Origin: an uncultured Bacteroidota bacterium
GTDB taxonomy: Bacteria; Bacteroidota; Bacteroidia; Bacteroidales; Bacteroidaceae
Direction: 5' to 3'
Length of the DNA stretch: 56,022 nt
Assembly (NCBI GenBank): GCA_947168315.1
Contig: CAMVLL010000006.1
Span: 1-56,022, forward strand
Shown here: piece after piece, positions 46,678-55,924 of the stretch
How positions within the stretch are numbered: position 1 is the first letter of the stretch
Layout of the letters: the number at the start of each line of letters is the position of its first letter
Position numbers and translations under genes: made by a program
The notes under the pieces: generated by a model
What the model saw: the letters and a program-made list of their open reading frames with translations, nothing else
What the model was told of the DNA's origin: nothing
The model's database searches: none

Positions 46678-47625
46678 ATGGAACATCATCACGATCATTG
46701 TTGTGAGCACGAGCATGAACATGAACATTTTCATGAAGGTTTACCAAACAAATATGCTGAAGCTCTAGAAATGTATAATACGCATATCTACGATGAGGAT
46801 GTGAAACGTGTAGTTGACCAACTTTTGAAAGATCATTTGGAGAAAAACAATACATTGGAAGTTAAGAAACAACTTTTCAACTGTATCGATTTAACTACCC
46901 TAAAATCAACGGACTCGGATGAAAGCGTCATGAAGTTTGTTCAGCGAGTAAATGATTTCGACGACGAACATCCAGATATCAAAAACGTAGCTGCCATCTG
47001 CGTTTATCCACATTTCGCTGAAATTGTACGTGATACATTAGAGGCTGATAATGTGAATATCGCTTGTGTAAGCGGCGGATTCCCATCATCTCAAACATTC
47101 ATGGAGGTGAAAGTAGCTGAAACAGCCTTAGCTTTACATGCTGGTGCCGACGAAATAGATATCGTTATTTCAGTTGGTAAGTTCCTGAGTGGCAACTATC
47201 AGGAAATGTGCGATGAAATCGAAGAATTAAAGGATATCTGTGGCGAACATCATTTGAAGGTGATCCTCGAAACAGGGGCTCTTCAGACTGCTGAAAACAT
47301 TAAAAAGGCCGCACTTCTCGCCATGTACTCAGGAGCTGACTTTATCAAGACATCAACTGGTAAAGAATATCCTGGCGCATCATACGAAGCTGCCCTCGTG
47401 ATGTGCGATGCTATCTGGGAATACTATAAGAAAACAGGTAGGAAAGTGGGATTCAAACCAGCGGGGGGCATCAATACAGTGAAAGATGCGTTAGCCTATT
47501 ACACCATTGTTAAACAATCACTAGGCGAAGAATGGTTGAATAATAAACTTTTCCGTTTGGGAACAAGTCGTTTAGCTAATTTACTGCTTTCTGAAATCTT
47601 TGGAACTGAGACCAAATATTTCTAA
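46678..47625 (+). CDS. deoC: Deoxyribose-phosphate aldolase with a His-rich N-terminal extension
   Basis: A 315-residue class I aldolase that splits 2-deoxyribose-5-phosphate to acetaldehyde and glyceraldehyde-3-phosphate. The Schiff-base lysine is Lys224 in DFIKTSTGKEYPGAS and the second catalytic lysine is Lys260 in FKPAGGI; GADEIDIVISVGKFLSG is also typical. Residues 2-19 (HHHDH, CC, then alternating H-E) form an unusual metal-binding-like extension before the core. Last gene of the mnmG-to-deoC run; a strong terminator follows. Confidence 0.94.
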   Translation: MEHHHDHCCEHEHEHEHFHEGLPNKYAEALEMYNTHIYDEDVKRVVDQLLKDHLEKNNTLEVKKQLFNCIDLTTLKSTDSDESVMKFVQRVNDFDDEHPDIKNVAAICVYPHFAEIVRDTLEADNVNIACVSGGFPSSQTFMEVKVAETALALHAGADEIDIVISVGKFLSGNYQEMCDEIEELKDICGEHHLKVILETGALQTAENIKKAALLAMYSGADFIKTSTGKEYPGASYEAALVMCDAIWEYYKKTGRKVGFKPAGGINTVKDALAYYTIVKQSLGEEWLNNKLFRLGTSRLANLLLSEIFGTETKYF

Positions 47626-47664
47626 TCATCTATTGAAAACTGTTTCAACAAGGAATTAGCAATA

Positions 47665-47700
47665 AAAAACTCAATCGTTTACCGATTGAGTTTTTATTTT
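47665..47700. terminator. Terminator shared by deoC and the polyprenyl synthase gene
   Basis: AAAAACTCAATCG (47665-47677), loop TTTAC, CGATTGAGTTTTT (47683-47695): a perfect 13-bp stem with a T-run. It overlaps the last bases of the convergent gene. Confidence 0.9.
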
Positions 47701-48668
47701 TTTCGTTGAACAACGAAATTGACATAGGCTACCAAGGACTCTTTAAAAGAATCTGGTATATCTTCCGGTAAAGACGCTACGGCCTTATCACGAAATTCGA
47801 ACATTACCTTTTCGGCATAGTCTATACCACCCTTTTCTTTAATTTGTTCGATGAAATGGGAAATTTCAGCATCCGAAGCCACCATGGAACGAATCTTTTG
47901 AGCAATGTCGATTAACGAAGGATCCTTTGTCTTATTCAAAACATACAAGGCTGGTAACGTAAGCTTTCCCTCGCGCATGTCGTTACCCGTCGGCTTGCCA
48001 ATAGCAGAATCCGAGAAATAGTCAAAAATATCATCTCGAATTTGGAAAGCGATCCCCAACAAATCACCAAACTGGTAAACTTTCTGTATGATATCCTCAT
48101 TGGCCGAAACAGTGCATGCACCGACTGCGGCACACGAAGAGAAAAGAATAGCCGTTTTCTTGCGTATTACCTCATAATAAACATCTTCCGAGAAGGTAGA
48201 ACTCATCGTATTCGAGAGCTGAATAATCTCCCCCTCAGCTAAATTCTGACCTAACTTTGAAATAATATCGACAATACGTGGATTCTGGGTGAGAGCAGCA
48301 TGTTGCAAGGCCGTAGAAAGAATAAAATCACCGACTAAAACGGAAACTTTGTTGTCATAGATTGCATTAACCGACTTTTGTCCCCTTCGTTCATCACTCT
48401 CATCAACCACATCATCGTGAATAAGACTAGCCGAATGAAGCAGTTCCAACGCCAAAGCACCATGATAAACGGTAGGAGTGACCTCGCCGTACGCTTTCGC
48501 AACCAACATCGCCAATATCGGACGCATCATCTTTCCTTTCCCTTGTTTGATATACTTAAGTACATCGTTCAATAAAGGATTGGAACTGTGAAGTGAAGAA
48601 TCAAAGAACATCTTAAACTGCTCGAATTCTTCTGCTATTGGCGATTTAATGATTTGCAATGAATCCAT
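47694..48668 (-). CDS. Long-chain trans-polyprenyl diphosphate synthase
   Basis: A 324-residue head-to-tail prenyltransferase. The first Asp-rich motif is SLIHDDVVDESDERRG, the second QIRDDIFDYFSD; KGKMMRPILAML holds the IPP-binding residues. It resembles IspB-type octaprenyl/solanesyl synthases that make the menaquinone side chain; chain length cannot be read. Divergent from polA. Confidence 0.92.
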   Translation of the reverse strand: MDSLQIIKSPIAEEFEQFKMFFDSSLHSSNPLLNDVLKYIKQGKGKMMRPILAMLVAKAYGEVTPTVYHGALALELLHSASLIHDDVVDESDERRGQKSVNAIYDNKVSVLVGDFILSTALQHAALTQNPRIVDIISKLGQNLAEGEIIQLSNTMSSTFSEDVYYEVIRKKTAILFSSCAAVGACTVSANEDIIQKVYQFGDLLGIAFQIRDDIFDYFSDSAIGKPTGNDMREGKLTLPALYVLNKTKDPSLIDIAQKIRSMVASDAEISHFIEQIKEKGGIDYAEKVMFEFRDKAVASLPEDIPDSFKESLVAYVNFVVQRKK

Positions 48669-48685
48669 CGGAATAATTTTTCATA

Positions 48686-48693
48686 CAAAATTA
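48686..48693 (-). promoter_or_regulatory. -7 box TAATTTTG of the polyprenyl synthase gene
   Basis: Minus-strand TAATTTTG, 17 bp upstream of the ATG at 48668; no clear -33 element. Confidence 0.45.
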
Positions 48694-48736
48694 ATATATT
48701 AAAGAGAGATTACCATATTTTATTCTTATTTTTACG

Positions 48737-51670
48737 ATGAAATCTAATCAGAAAAGTATGGAGAAACTGTTTTTACTGGATGCATACGCCTTGATTTACC
48801 GTGCTTACTACGCATTTATCAAAAATCCACGAATAAACTCAAAAGGATTCAACACATCTGCTGTACTCGGATTCGTCAACACATTGGAACAAGTCTTGAG
48901 AGACGAACAGCCTACACACATCGGCATCGCTTTCGACCCGTCGGGGCCGACTTTTCGTCATGAAGCTTATCCCGAATATAAGGCACAACGAGAAGAAACT
49001 CCAGAAGCTATCAAATACGCTGTCCCTATCATTAAAAATATCATCAAAGCTTATCATATTCCCATCCTGGAAGTTAAAGGTTTTGAAGCAGATGACGTGA
49101 TCGGAACTTTAGCAAACAAAGCTAACGAAAGAGGAATCACTACATATATGATGACTCCGGATAAGGACTATGCGCAACTTGTAAAAGAACATGTTTTCAT
49201 GTACCGACCACAACATGGAGACAAAGGATCCGAAATCCTAGGAATCGATGAAATCAAGGAAAAATACAATATCCAACGTACCGAGCAGGTCATCGATTTA
49301 CTCGGATTGATGGGCGATTCATCCGACAATATACCTGGATGTCCCGGTGTCGGTGAGAAAACAGCCCAAAAACTTCTTGAAACCTTCGATTCCATCGAGA
49401 ATTTGCTGGCACATACAGAGGAACTGAAAGGATCCCTGAAGAAAAAAGTTGAGGAAAACAAAGAACAAATACTTTTTTCAAAGTATCTCGCCACTATCCG
49501 AATGGATGTTCCGATTGAATTGAACATGGACGAGCTAAAAGCAAAGCAACCAGATGAAGAAGAACTCAAGAAGATTTTCACTGAACTGGAATTCCGTCAC
49601 CTTCTAGATCGAATCTCCAAACGAGGTGAAGAACAACCAACCGAGAAGATCGCTCCTCCTGTTAAAGAACAAACAAGTCAAAAGAAAAATCAGCAGATTT
49701 CTCTCTTCGATACAATGCCTTCACTCTTCGACCAACAACCAACATCCGAAGAGGAAGACACTGATCCAACCGAGACAAAGGGTAAAAAAGCGCCTGTTCA
49801 AGGCGAATTGTTTGCAGATTTTGCGTACACCCAGCCGGAAGTTTCAGAAAATTCAAATCTCGCGTGTTTAAAAACGTTAAATACAAATTATCAACTAATT
49901 GATAATGAAGAAGAAAGAAACAAATTAGTTCAATATTTATTGACAAATGAACTCGTCAGTCTGGACACAGAGACAACAGGAACTGATCCTTTTGACGCTG
50001 AACTGGTAGGACTGAGCTTCGCCGTTAAGGAAAACGAAGCATTTTATGTTCCGATTCCATCCGATCAAGAAGAAGCTCAAAAAATCGTCAACGAATTCAA
50101 ACCCGTTTATGAAAATGAGAAGATCCTAAAAGTCGGACAAAACATCAAGTATGACATGACGGTTCTCGCGAACTATCATATAAATATAAAAGGAGAGTTG
50201 TTCGATACGATGGTAGCTCACTACCTTCTTCAACCGGAACTAAGACATAACATGGACTACTTGGCTGAAATCTACTTGAAGTATCAAACCATCCACATTG
50301 ATGAACTGATTGGACCAAAGGGAAAAGATCAGAAAAACATGAGAGACCTCTCTCCTACCCAAGTCTATGAGTATGCTTGTGAGGATGCAGATGTGACACT
50401 TAAACTGAAAGCGGTCCTTGAAAAGGAATTGAAAAAGTATAAGGCAGATCAATTGTTCTATCAAATCGAAATGCCATTGATTCCTGTACTGGCTAAAATG
50501 GAACGAAATGGTGTCCGACTGGATACGGAAGCACTCAAACAAACATCGAAGGATTATACTGCCCGCATGGAACAGCTGGAAAAAGAAATCATCGGACTGG
50601 CAGGAGAGAAGTTCAATATCTCTTCTCCGAAACAAGTGGGAGAGATTCTCTTTGATAAGTTACATATCATTGATAAGCCGAAAAAAACGAAGGGCGGACA
50701 GTATGTCACCAGTGAGGAAGTACTCCAAAGTCTGAAGGGAAAGCATGCAATCGTAGAGAAAATCCTTGCATATCGAGGGCTAAAGAAACTGCTAAGTACC
50801 TACATTGACGCTCTTCCGAAACTGATTAATCCAAAGGATAATCGCATCCATACATCCTTTAATCAAACCATCACTGCCACTGGAAGATTGAGTTCGAGTA
50901 ATCCCAACTTGCAGAATATTCCTATCCGCGACGAAGACGGAAAGGAAATTCGCAAAGCGTTCATTCCTGATGATGGCTGCGAATTTTTCTCGGCCGATTA
51001 TTCTCAAATCGAGTTGCGCATCATGGCTCACTTAAGTGAAGATCATAATATGATCGAAGCTTTTACTGAGGGAGATGATATTCATGCAGCGACTGCAGCA
51101 AAGATATTCAAGCAACCGATTGAAAATATTACACGCGAACAACGAAGTCGTGCTAAAACAGCTAATTTTGGTATTATCTACGGAATATCTGCCTTCGGTC
51201 TTTCAGAAAGAATGGGTGTCTCCAGGACTGAAGCGAAGAAACTTATCGATGACTACTTCGAGACTTATCCACAAATCAAGGAATACATGGATAAGAGCAT
51301 CCAACGAGCTCGTATAAAAGGATATATTGAGACGATATCCGGCAGACGACGCTATCTGCCCGACATCAATTCCAATAATTCTGTGGTGCGTGGATACGCT
51401 GAACGAAATGCAATCAACGCACCTATTCAGGGCAGTGCGGCCGATATTATCAAGGTTGCCATGATTCGCATCTTCCAACGCTTTGAAAAAGAAAATATCC
51501 ACTCAAAGATGATTCTACAAGTACACGACGAATTAAACTTCAGTGTCTATCCTGAGGAGAAGGAGAGAGTGCAAGAGATTATCATTTCCGAGATGGAGAA
51601 TGCATATAAAATGCAGGTTCCACTGAAAGCCGACTGTGGTTGGGGTAAGAACTGGCTCGAAGCACATTGA
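48737..51670 (+). CDS. polA: DNA polymerase I
   Basis: A 977-residue repair and Okazaki-fragment polymerase with all three activities. The 5' nuclease domain (about 8-300) carries FLLDAYALIYRAYYAF, EADDVIGT, MTPDKDY and LMGDSSDNIPGCPGVGEKTA. The 3'-5' exonuclease is intact, with SLDTETTGTDPFDAE. The polymerase domain has the A motif FSADYSQIELR, O-helix region RSRAKTANFGIIYGIS, and C motif LQVHDELNF. A variable acidic linker (about 305-380) joins the nuclease to the rest. ATG 48758 (MEKLFLLD) is an equally good start. Confidence 0.97.
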   Translation: MKSNQKSMEKLFLLDAYALIYRAYYAFIKNPRINSKGFNTSAVLGFVNTLEQVLRDEQPTHIGIAFDPSGPTFRHEAYPEYKAQREETPEAIKYAVPIIKNIIKAYHIPILEVKGFEADDVIGTLANKANERGITTYMMTPDKDYAQLVKEHVFMYRPQHGDKGSEILGIDEIKEKYNIQRTEQVIDLLGLMGDSSDNIPGCPGVGEKTAQKLLETFDSIENLLAHTEELKGSLKKKVEENKEQILFSKYLATIRMDVPIELNMDELKAKQPDEEELKKIFTELEFRHLLDRISKRGEEQPTEKIAPPVKEQTSQKKNQQISLFDTMPSLFDQQPTSEEEDTDPTETKGKKAPVQGELFADFAYTQPEVSENSNLACLKTLNTNYQLIDNEEERNKLVQYLLTNELVSLDTETTGTDPFDAELVGLSFAVKENEAFYVPIPSDQEEAQKIVNEFKPVYENEKILKVGQNIKYDMTVLANYHINIKGELFDTMVAHYLLQPELRHNMDYLAEIYLKYQTIHIDELIGPKGKDQKNMRDLSPTQVYEYACEDADVTLKLKAVLEKELKKYKADQLFYQIEMPLIPVLAKMERNGVRLDTEALKQTSKDYTARMEQLEKEIIGLAGEKFNISSPKQVGEILFDKLHIIDKPKKTKGGQYVTSEEVLQSLKGKHAIVEKILAYRGLKKLLSTYIDALPKLINPKDNRIHTSFNQTITATGRLSSSNPNLQNIPIRDEDGKEIRKAFIPDDGCEFFSADYSQIELRIMAHLSEDHNMIEAFTEGDDIHAATAAKIFKQPIENITREQRSRAKTANFGIIYGISAFGLSERMGVSRTEAKKLIDDYFETYPQIKEYMDKSIQRARIKGYIETISGRRRYLPDINSNNSVVRGYAERNAINAPIQGSAADIIKVAMIRIFQRFEKENIHSKMILQVHDELNFSVYPEEKERVQEIIISEMENAYKMQVPLKADCGWGKNWLEAH

Positions 51671-51793
51671 TATATAATATGAAAATTATCACATTTTGTC
51701 AAGATTAGGTCTTAACGAATGCTAAAAAAGTTACTTTTTGATAAAAAGAGCAAGATTATTCAATGATTTGTTAGGAGATGTCTATTGTTTTCC

Positions 51794-51801
51794 TACCTTT
51801 G
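51794..51801 (+). promoter_or_regulatory. -7 box TACCTTTG of the candidate small RNA
   Basis: TACCTTTG followed by C. A TTTG at 51767-51770 is 23 bp upstream, slightly beyond the usual spacing. Confidence 0.6.
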
Positions 51802-51807
51802 CACCGC

Positions 51808-51940
51808 ATTTGAGAAACAGAATGAAAGTTACAGTTTGAAATTCATTCTTCAAAGGCAAATGAAAATAGACAATCTAACACTTTTCATAAAACTCATAAT
51901 TATCAGATAAGAGTAGTCGTGAGACTGCTCTTTTTCTTTT
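51808..51940 (+). ncRNA. Candidate small RNA of about 133 nt
   Basis: A promoter-to-terminator unit with no convincing reading frame. AGAATGAA (51819-51826) pairs with TTCATTCT (51842-51849), extended by TTTGA (51809-51813) with TCAAA (51850-51854) across a 5-nt bulge, or by CATTTG (51807) with CAAATG (51857). The unit ends in a 9-bp hairpin, AGAGTAGTC / GACTGCTCT (51910-51931), and a T-rich run. It closes 44 bp before the ychF -33 box, so it is separate from ychF. I cannot match it to a known RNA family. Confidence 0.6.
51910..51940 (+). terminator. Terminator of the candidate small RNA
   Basis: AGAGTAGTC, loop GTGA, GACTGCTCT with one G-T pair, then a T-rich tail (51931-51940). Confidence 0.8.
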
Positions 51941-51983
51941 ATACCCCCTCAAGAAGATGGTTTCATGACAAAGATGAAATAAA

Positions 51984-52016
51984 TTTGGCTTTTAACCCTG
52001 ATTTACATTATCTTTG
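51984..52016 (+). promoter_or_regulatory. Consensus Bacteroidetes promoter of ychF
   Basis: TTTG (51984-51987), 21-bp spacer, TATCTTTG (52009-52016) followed by C; 30 bp to the ychF ATG. Confidence 0.8.
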
Positions 52017-52046
52017 CACTTTAGAAAATAAAGAAACAACGATTAT

Positions 52047-53153
52047 ATGGCTTTACAATGTGGTATTGTTGGACTTCCTAACGTAGGTAAATCCACTCTT
52101 TTCAATTGTTTGTCAAGTGCAAAGGCACAGGCAGCAAACTTTCCTTTCTGTACGATCGAACCCAACGTTGGCGTGATTACCGTTCCCGATGAGCGTCTGA
52201 ACAAATTGGCTGAATTGGTTCACCCAGGACGAATCGTTCCTGCGACAGTCGAAATTGTCGATATTGCAGGTTTGGTAAAAGGAGCCAGCAAAGGTGAAGG
52301 CTTGGGTAATAAGTTCTTGGGAAATATCCGAGAGACTGATGCGATTATCCATGTGCTGAGATGCTTCGATGATGAGAACGTCACCCATGTTGATGGAAAC
52401 GTAAACCCGGTTCGCGATAAGGAAGTCATTGATACGGAACTTCAATTAAAGGATTTGGAAACGATTGAAAATCGACTTCAGAAAGTAAAGAACCAGGCAC
52501 AAAGCGGAGATAAGGAAGCAAAGAAAGCACTTGAAATCCTATTGAATTATAAAAAAGTCTTGGAGGAAGGGAAGTCGGCTCGCACCGTCATCTTTGAGGA
52601 TGAGGAGAGTCAAAAGATTGCCCATGATTTATTCTTGCTTACCAATAAACCGGTGTTATATGTATGTAATGTAGATGATGAAAGTGCAGCTACTGGTAAT
52701 CACTATGTAGAGGAAGTACGTGAAGCCGTAAAGGATGAACATGCTGAAATTCTGGTTGTTGCAGCAAAGACAGAAGCCGATATCGCCGAACTGGAAACCT
52801 ATGAGGATCGCCAACTCTTCCTCGAAGAAATCGGTCTTGAAGAATCTGGTGTGAACCGTATTATCAAGGCCGCATTTAAGTTGCTGAATTTAGAAACTTT
52901 CATTACAGCAGGAGAGATGGAGGTGAAAGCGTGGACATATCGTAAGGGGTGGAAAGCTCCACAATGTGCCGGTGTCATTCATACTGATTTCGAAAAGGGA
53001 TTTATTCGCGCGGAAGTTATCAAATATGATGATTACATTAAATATAAGACGGAGGCTGCCGTTAAGGAGGCTGGTAAAATGGCAGTGGAAGGGAAAGATT
53101 ATGTCGTTCAAGACGGTGATATCATGCACTTCCGGTTTAATGTCTCCAAGTAA
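52047..53153 (+). CDS. ychF: Redox-regulated ATPase YchF/OLA1
   Basis: A 368-residue Obg-family P-loop protein that prefers ATP and binds ribosomes. G1 is GLPNVGKST (residues 7-15), G3 is DIAGLVKGASKGEGLG, the modified G4 appears in YVCNVDDE, a coiled coil spans about 130-165, and the C-terminal TGS domain holds KAWTYRKGWKAPQCAGVIH. Length is normal. Monocistronic between its promoter and a strong terminator. Confidence 0.97.
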   Translation: MALQCGIVGLPNVGKSTLFNCLSSAKAQAANFPFCTIEPNVGVITVPDERLNKLAELVHPGRIVPATVEIVDIAGLVKGASKGEGLGNKFLGNIRETDAIIHVLRCFDDENVTHVDGNVNPVRDKEVIDTELQLKDLETIENRLQKVKNQAQSGDKEAKKALEILLNYKKVLEEGKSARTVIFEDEESQKIAHDLFLLTNKPVLYVCNVDDESAATGNHYVEEVREAVKDEHAEILVVAAKTEADIAELETYEDRQLFLEEIGLEESGVNRIIKAAFKLLNLETFITAGEMEVKAWTYRKGWKAPQCAGVIHTDFEKGFIRAEVIKYDDYIKYKTEAAVKEAGKMAVEGKDYVVQDGDIMHFRFNVSK

Positions 53154-53192
53154 AACAAAAAGCTGCTAGACCGTGAGAATTATTGAATATAA

Positions 53193-53228
53193 AAAGAGGC
53201 TTCGGGGATTCCGAAGCCTCTTTCTTTT
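53193..53228. terminator. Bidirectional terminator between ychF and the symporter gene
   Basis: AAAGAGGCTTCGG (53193-53205), loop GGATT, CCGAAGCCTCTTT (53211-53223): a perfect 13-bp stem followed by CTTTT; the A-rich flank serves the minus strand. Confidence 0.92.
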
Positions 53229-54752
53229 CTACTTATTATAACACTCAAAGATACTATCAACTGTCTTTTTAGGTAATTTCTTCGTAAGCAAACTAACAAT
53301 CCATACCACAGGGAAACCGCCAACCATGGCGATAGCACCACAATTAATCGGGTTAATCGGATTACCAACGAGCATATTGATAACCGTCAGTCCTACACCC
53401 CAAATAAAACAAGCCCAAACAGAGGCTGTTGTTACACCACGCCAGTAAAGACCCAGCATAAACGGTGCAAGAAAAGCTCCAGCCAAGGCGCCCCACGAGA
53501 TTCCCATCAACTGAGCAATGAACGTTGGCGGGTTCAAAGCGATGAGTAAAGAAATAACAATGAAAAACATGATGAGAACACGCATCACCACTACCTTACG
53601 ACGTTCGATTTTCTCTGCCACAATATCATCAATAGTGCCTTCTTCCACCTCACCAGGTAAAGATTTCTTGTCACGATAGATCAAATCGAGTGTCATTGTC
53701 GAACTGGACGTAAGCACCAACGATGCTAATGTCGACATGGAGGCACTTAATACAAGCAGCACAACGAGAGCTATCAATACGTCGGGCAAAGTGACAAGCA
53801 TTGCGGGAACGATACTGTCGAAAGCAATCTTACCGTTTGCACCGATCACAGGCTCATATAGACGTCCGAAACCACCCAGAAAGTAACATCCACCGGCCAC
53901 AATGAAAGCAAAGATAGTAGAGATAATCGTACCACGCTTGATGGCACTCTCGTCGGTGATACTATAGAACTTACCTACCATCTGAGGAAGTCCCATCGTT
54001 CCAAGCGACGTTAACACTACTACACCTAGCAAGCCCCATGGATCAGGCCCAAACCACGAGGCAAAGCCACCATTCACCGAAGGGTTAGCGTCAGAAGGAA
54101 TGGCAGCAAGTTTCTCAATGGCTGTTGTCAGACCTCCTTGTGCGTTGAGAACAGCAATAATGACAGCCATTATACCGAAAAGCATGATGACGCCCTGAAT
54201 GAAATCGTTCATGGCTGTAGCCTTGTATCCACCGATAATCACATAGACAGCGGTAAGGATGGACATAACAATCACACAATACTCATAAGGTATATCAAAA
54301 CCCATCTCAAAGAGTCGGGAAATACCACTATAAACACCTGCAGTATAAGGAATCAGGAACACGAAAGCAATAATGGAAGCGGCCACACGCAGTCCTTGAT
54401 CACTGAAACGAGTGCCAAAGAAGTCAGGCATCGTACGCGATTCGATGTGCTGTGTCATCAACTTTGTACGACGACCCAAGATGAGCCAAGCCAAAAGAGA
54501 ACCAATAATCGCGTTACCGATACCAATCCATGCACTTGACATTCCATATCTCCATCCGAACTGTCCGGCATAACCTACGAAGACCACCGCTGAGAAATAA
54601 GAAGTACCATAGGCAAAGGCCGTAAGCCAAGGCCCAACCGTACGTCCACCAAGGACAAATCCGTCAACACTACTGGCCTGCTTGCGTGAATAGATACCCA
54701 CGCCTACCATCACAGCCAGGAAAATGATGGTCAGAAGAACTTTTATAATCAT
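53229..54752 (-). CDS. Sodium:solute symporter, SSS family
   Basis: A 507-residue inner-membrane symporter with about 13 hydrophobic segments in the LeuT-like fold. VDGFVLGGRTVGPWLTAFAY and YFSAVVFVGYAGQFGWRYG near the N-terminus are typical, as is the long TM9-10 region VVLLVLSASMSTLASLVLTSSS containing the Na+-site serines. It most resembles proline/pantothenate-type members; the solute is not evident. The porin gene lies upstream on the same strand across an 83-bp gap. Confidence 0.9.
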   Translation of the reverse strand: MIIKVLLTIIFLAVMVGVGIYSRKQASSVDGFVLGGRTVGPWLTAFAYGTSYFSAVVFVGYAGQFGWRYGMSSAWIGIGNAIIGSLLAWLILGRRTKLMTQHIESRTMPDFFGTRFSDQGLRVAASIIAFVFLIPYTAGVYSGISRLFEMGFDIPYEYCVIVMSILTAVYVIIGGYKATAMNDFIQGVIMLFGIMAVIIAVLNAQGGLTTAIEKLAAIPSDANPSVNGGFASWFGPDPWGLLGVVVLTSLGTMGLPQMVGKFYSITDESAIKRGTIISTIFAFIVAGGCYFLGGFGRLYEPVIGANGKIAFDSIVPAMLVTLPDVLIALVVLLVLSASMSTLASLVLTSSSTMTLDLIYRDKKSLPGEVEEGTIDDIVAEKIERRKVVVMRVLIMFFIVISLLIALNPPTFIAQLMGISWGALAGAFLAPFMLGLYWRGVTTASVWACFIWGVGLTVINMLVGNPINPINCGAIAMVGGFPVVWIVSLLTKKLPKKTVDSIFECYNK

Positions 54753-54835
54753 GATTATTATCTTTTTTCACAACAGATTTCACTTATGAAAAGACTTATC
54801 CGAACCGTAAATCTGCTGTTTTTATTACTTTCTGT

Positions 54836-55924
54836 TTAAAATGCAACCTGTACTTGTGCTTGAAGCCAATTATAGTCCTTTGTACTGATGTTCTCTCCAC
54901 AAAGACAACGGGTGTACTGCAACTGAACACGGCACTTTTTATAGAACCAATATTGCAAGCCGAGGGTTAAATTCGTCTGATCCCAACCATCAACCTTCGT
55001 GTTTCTATCAAATGTCTCAGCAGAAGCAACGAAGTCGAGGGCACCTGCAACAGGAATGCTGGTCGTGATATAGCCACCACGGCTCCCAACTTCACCATCT
55101 TTTCCACCCAACCACTCAGCTCTAAAACTAGCAGGACGAGCTTCTTTATATTGACCAGGAGAGTATGCATGTGTTTTGTACTCTGCTCCAATACTATAAC
55201 GATTACGTTTGTAATTGTCGCCAACCTGAATGTCAGGATTCCAAGCCGCCTTTCCAACAGCATGACCGGTTCCTAAATATCCGGAACCCACAATTCGGAA
55301 GCCATCGAAAGGTTTTACCTCCAACTTGGCAAGGAAATCTTTCTGATTATTCAAATCTTTACGGTTAATGCCTTGTCCACTCATCAACGCCAACTCGTAA
55401 TGCAAGGCCCCATTAGCGAGATCACCAAAGACCATCAATCCCATATCACGGCCATAATTCACGCCATTCAGAGGATCAGGTCCTTCACCAGCTAAATAAA
55501 GTACAGCTTGCGAATAAACATCAATAAGTTCAAGTTGTGTCGGAGAAAGAGGATTCTCCATTGTGTAGTTATGTTTGAACTGTCCAAGGCGAACAGTCAA
55601 TGATTTATCATTGGATATTCTATAGTCGGTATAGTATTCCTGAACCACACTGGAGAAATCGTGCATGAACATAAACGACCAGCGGTCAGTAATACGGGCT
55701 TTTGCCCAAAGTAAAGTTCGTTTAAGGTTGTAAGAATTGGTCGTATGACCATTAGCGTCTTGAAAGCTCCAGCCGCCTTGTGCATATCCGTTGAGCGTAA
55801 TACGACTGGTAAAGTCTTTCATCCAATCTGTCTCATCCGTCTTTTGCTGCCCCATCGCAGCGATACTGCTGAACACCGCAAGTATTACAGCCAGCGTCCG
55901 ATATTTAAAACGTTGTTTTTTCAT
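54836..55924 (-). CDS. Outer-membrane porin, phosphate-selective OprO/P-like
   Basis: A 362-residue beta-barrel protein. Signal peptide about residues 1-25 (RTLAVILAVFSSIAAMGQ). Alternating-pattern strands with aromatic girdles run through the chain, including ITLNGYAQGGWSF, LKRTLLWAKARITDRWSFMFMHDF and SLTVRLGQFKHNY, and it ends in a strand terminating VQVAF with the C-terminal Phe needed for BAM recognition. Family members pass small anions; real specificity is unknown. The following symporter gene on the same strand may act with it in uptake. Confidence 0.85.
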   Translation of the reverse strand: MKKQRFKYRTLAVILAVFSSIAAMGQQKTDETDWMKDFTSRITLNGYAQGGWSFQDANGHTTNSYNLKRTLLWAKARITDRWSFMFMHDFSSVVQEYYTDYRISNDKSLTVRLGQFKHNYTMENPLSPTQLELIDVYSQAVLYLAGEGPDPLNGVNYGRDMGLMVFGDLANGALHYELALMSGQGINRKDLNNQKDFLAKLEVKPFDGFRIVGSGYLGTGHAVGKAAWNPDIQVGDNYKRNRYSIGAEYKTHAYSPGQYKEARPASFRAEWLGGKDGEVGSRGGYITTSIPVAGALDFVASAETFDRNTKVDGWDQTNLTLGLQYWFYKKCRVQLQYTRCLCGENISTKDYNWLQAQVQVAF

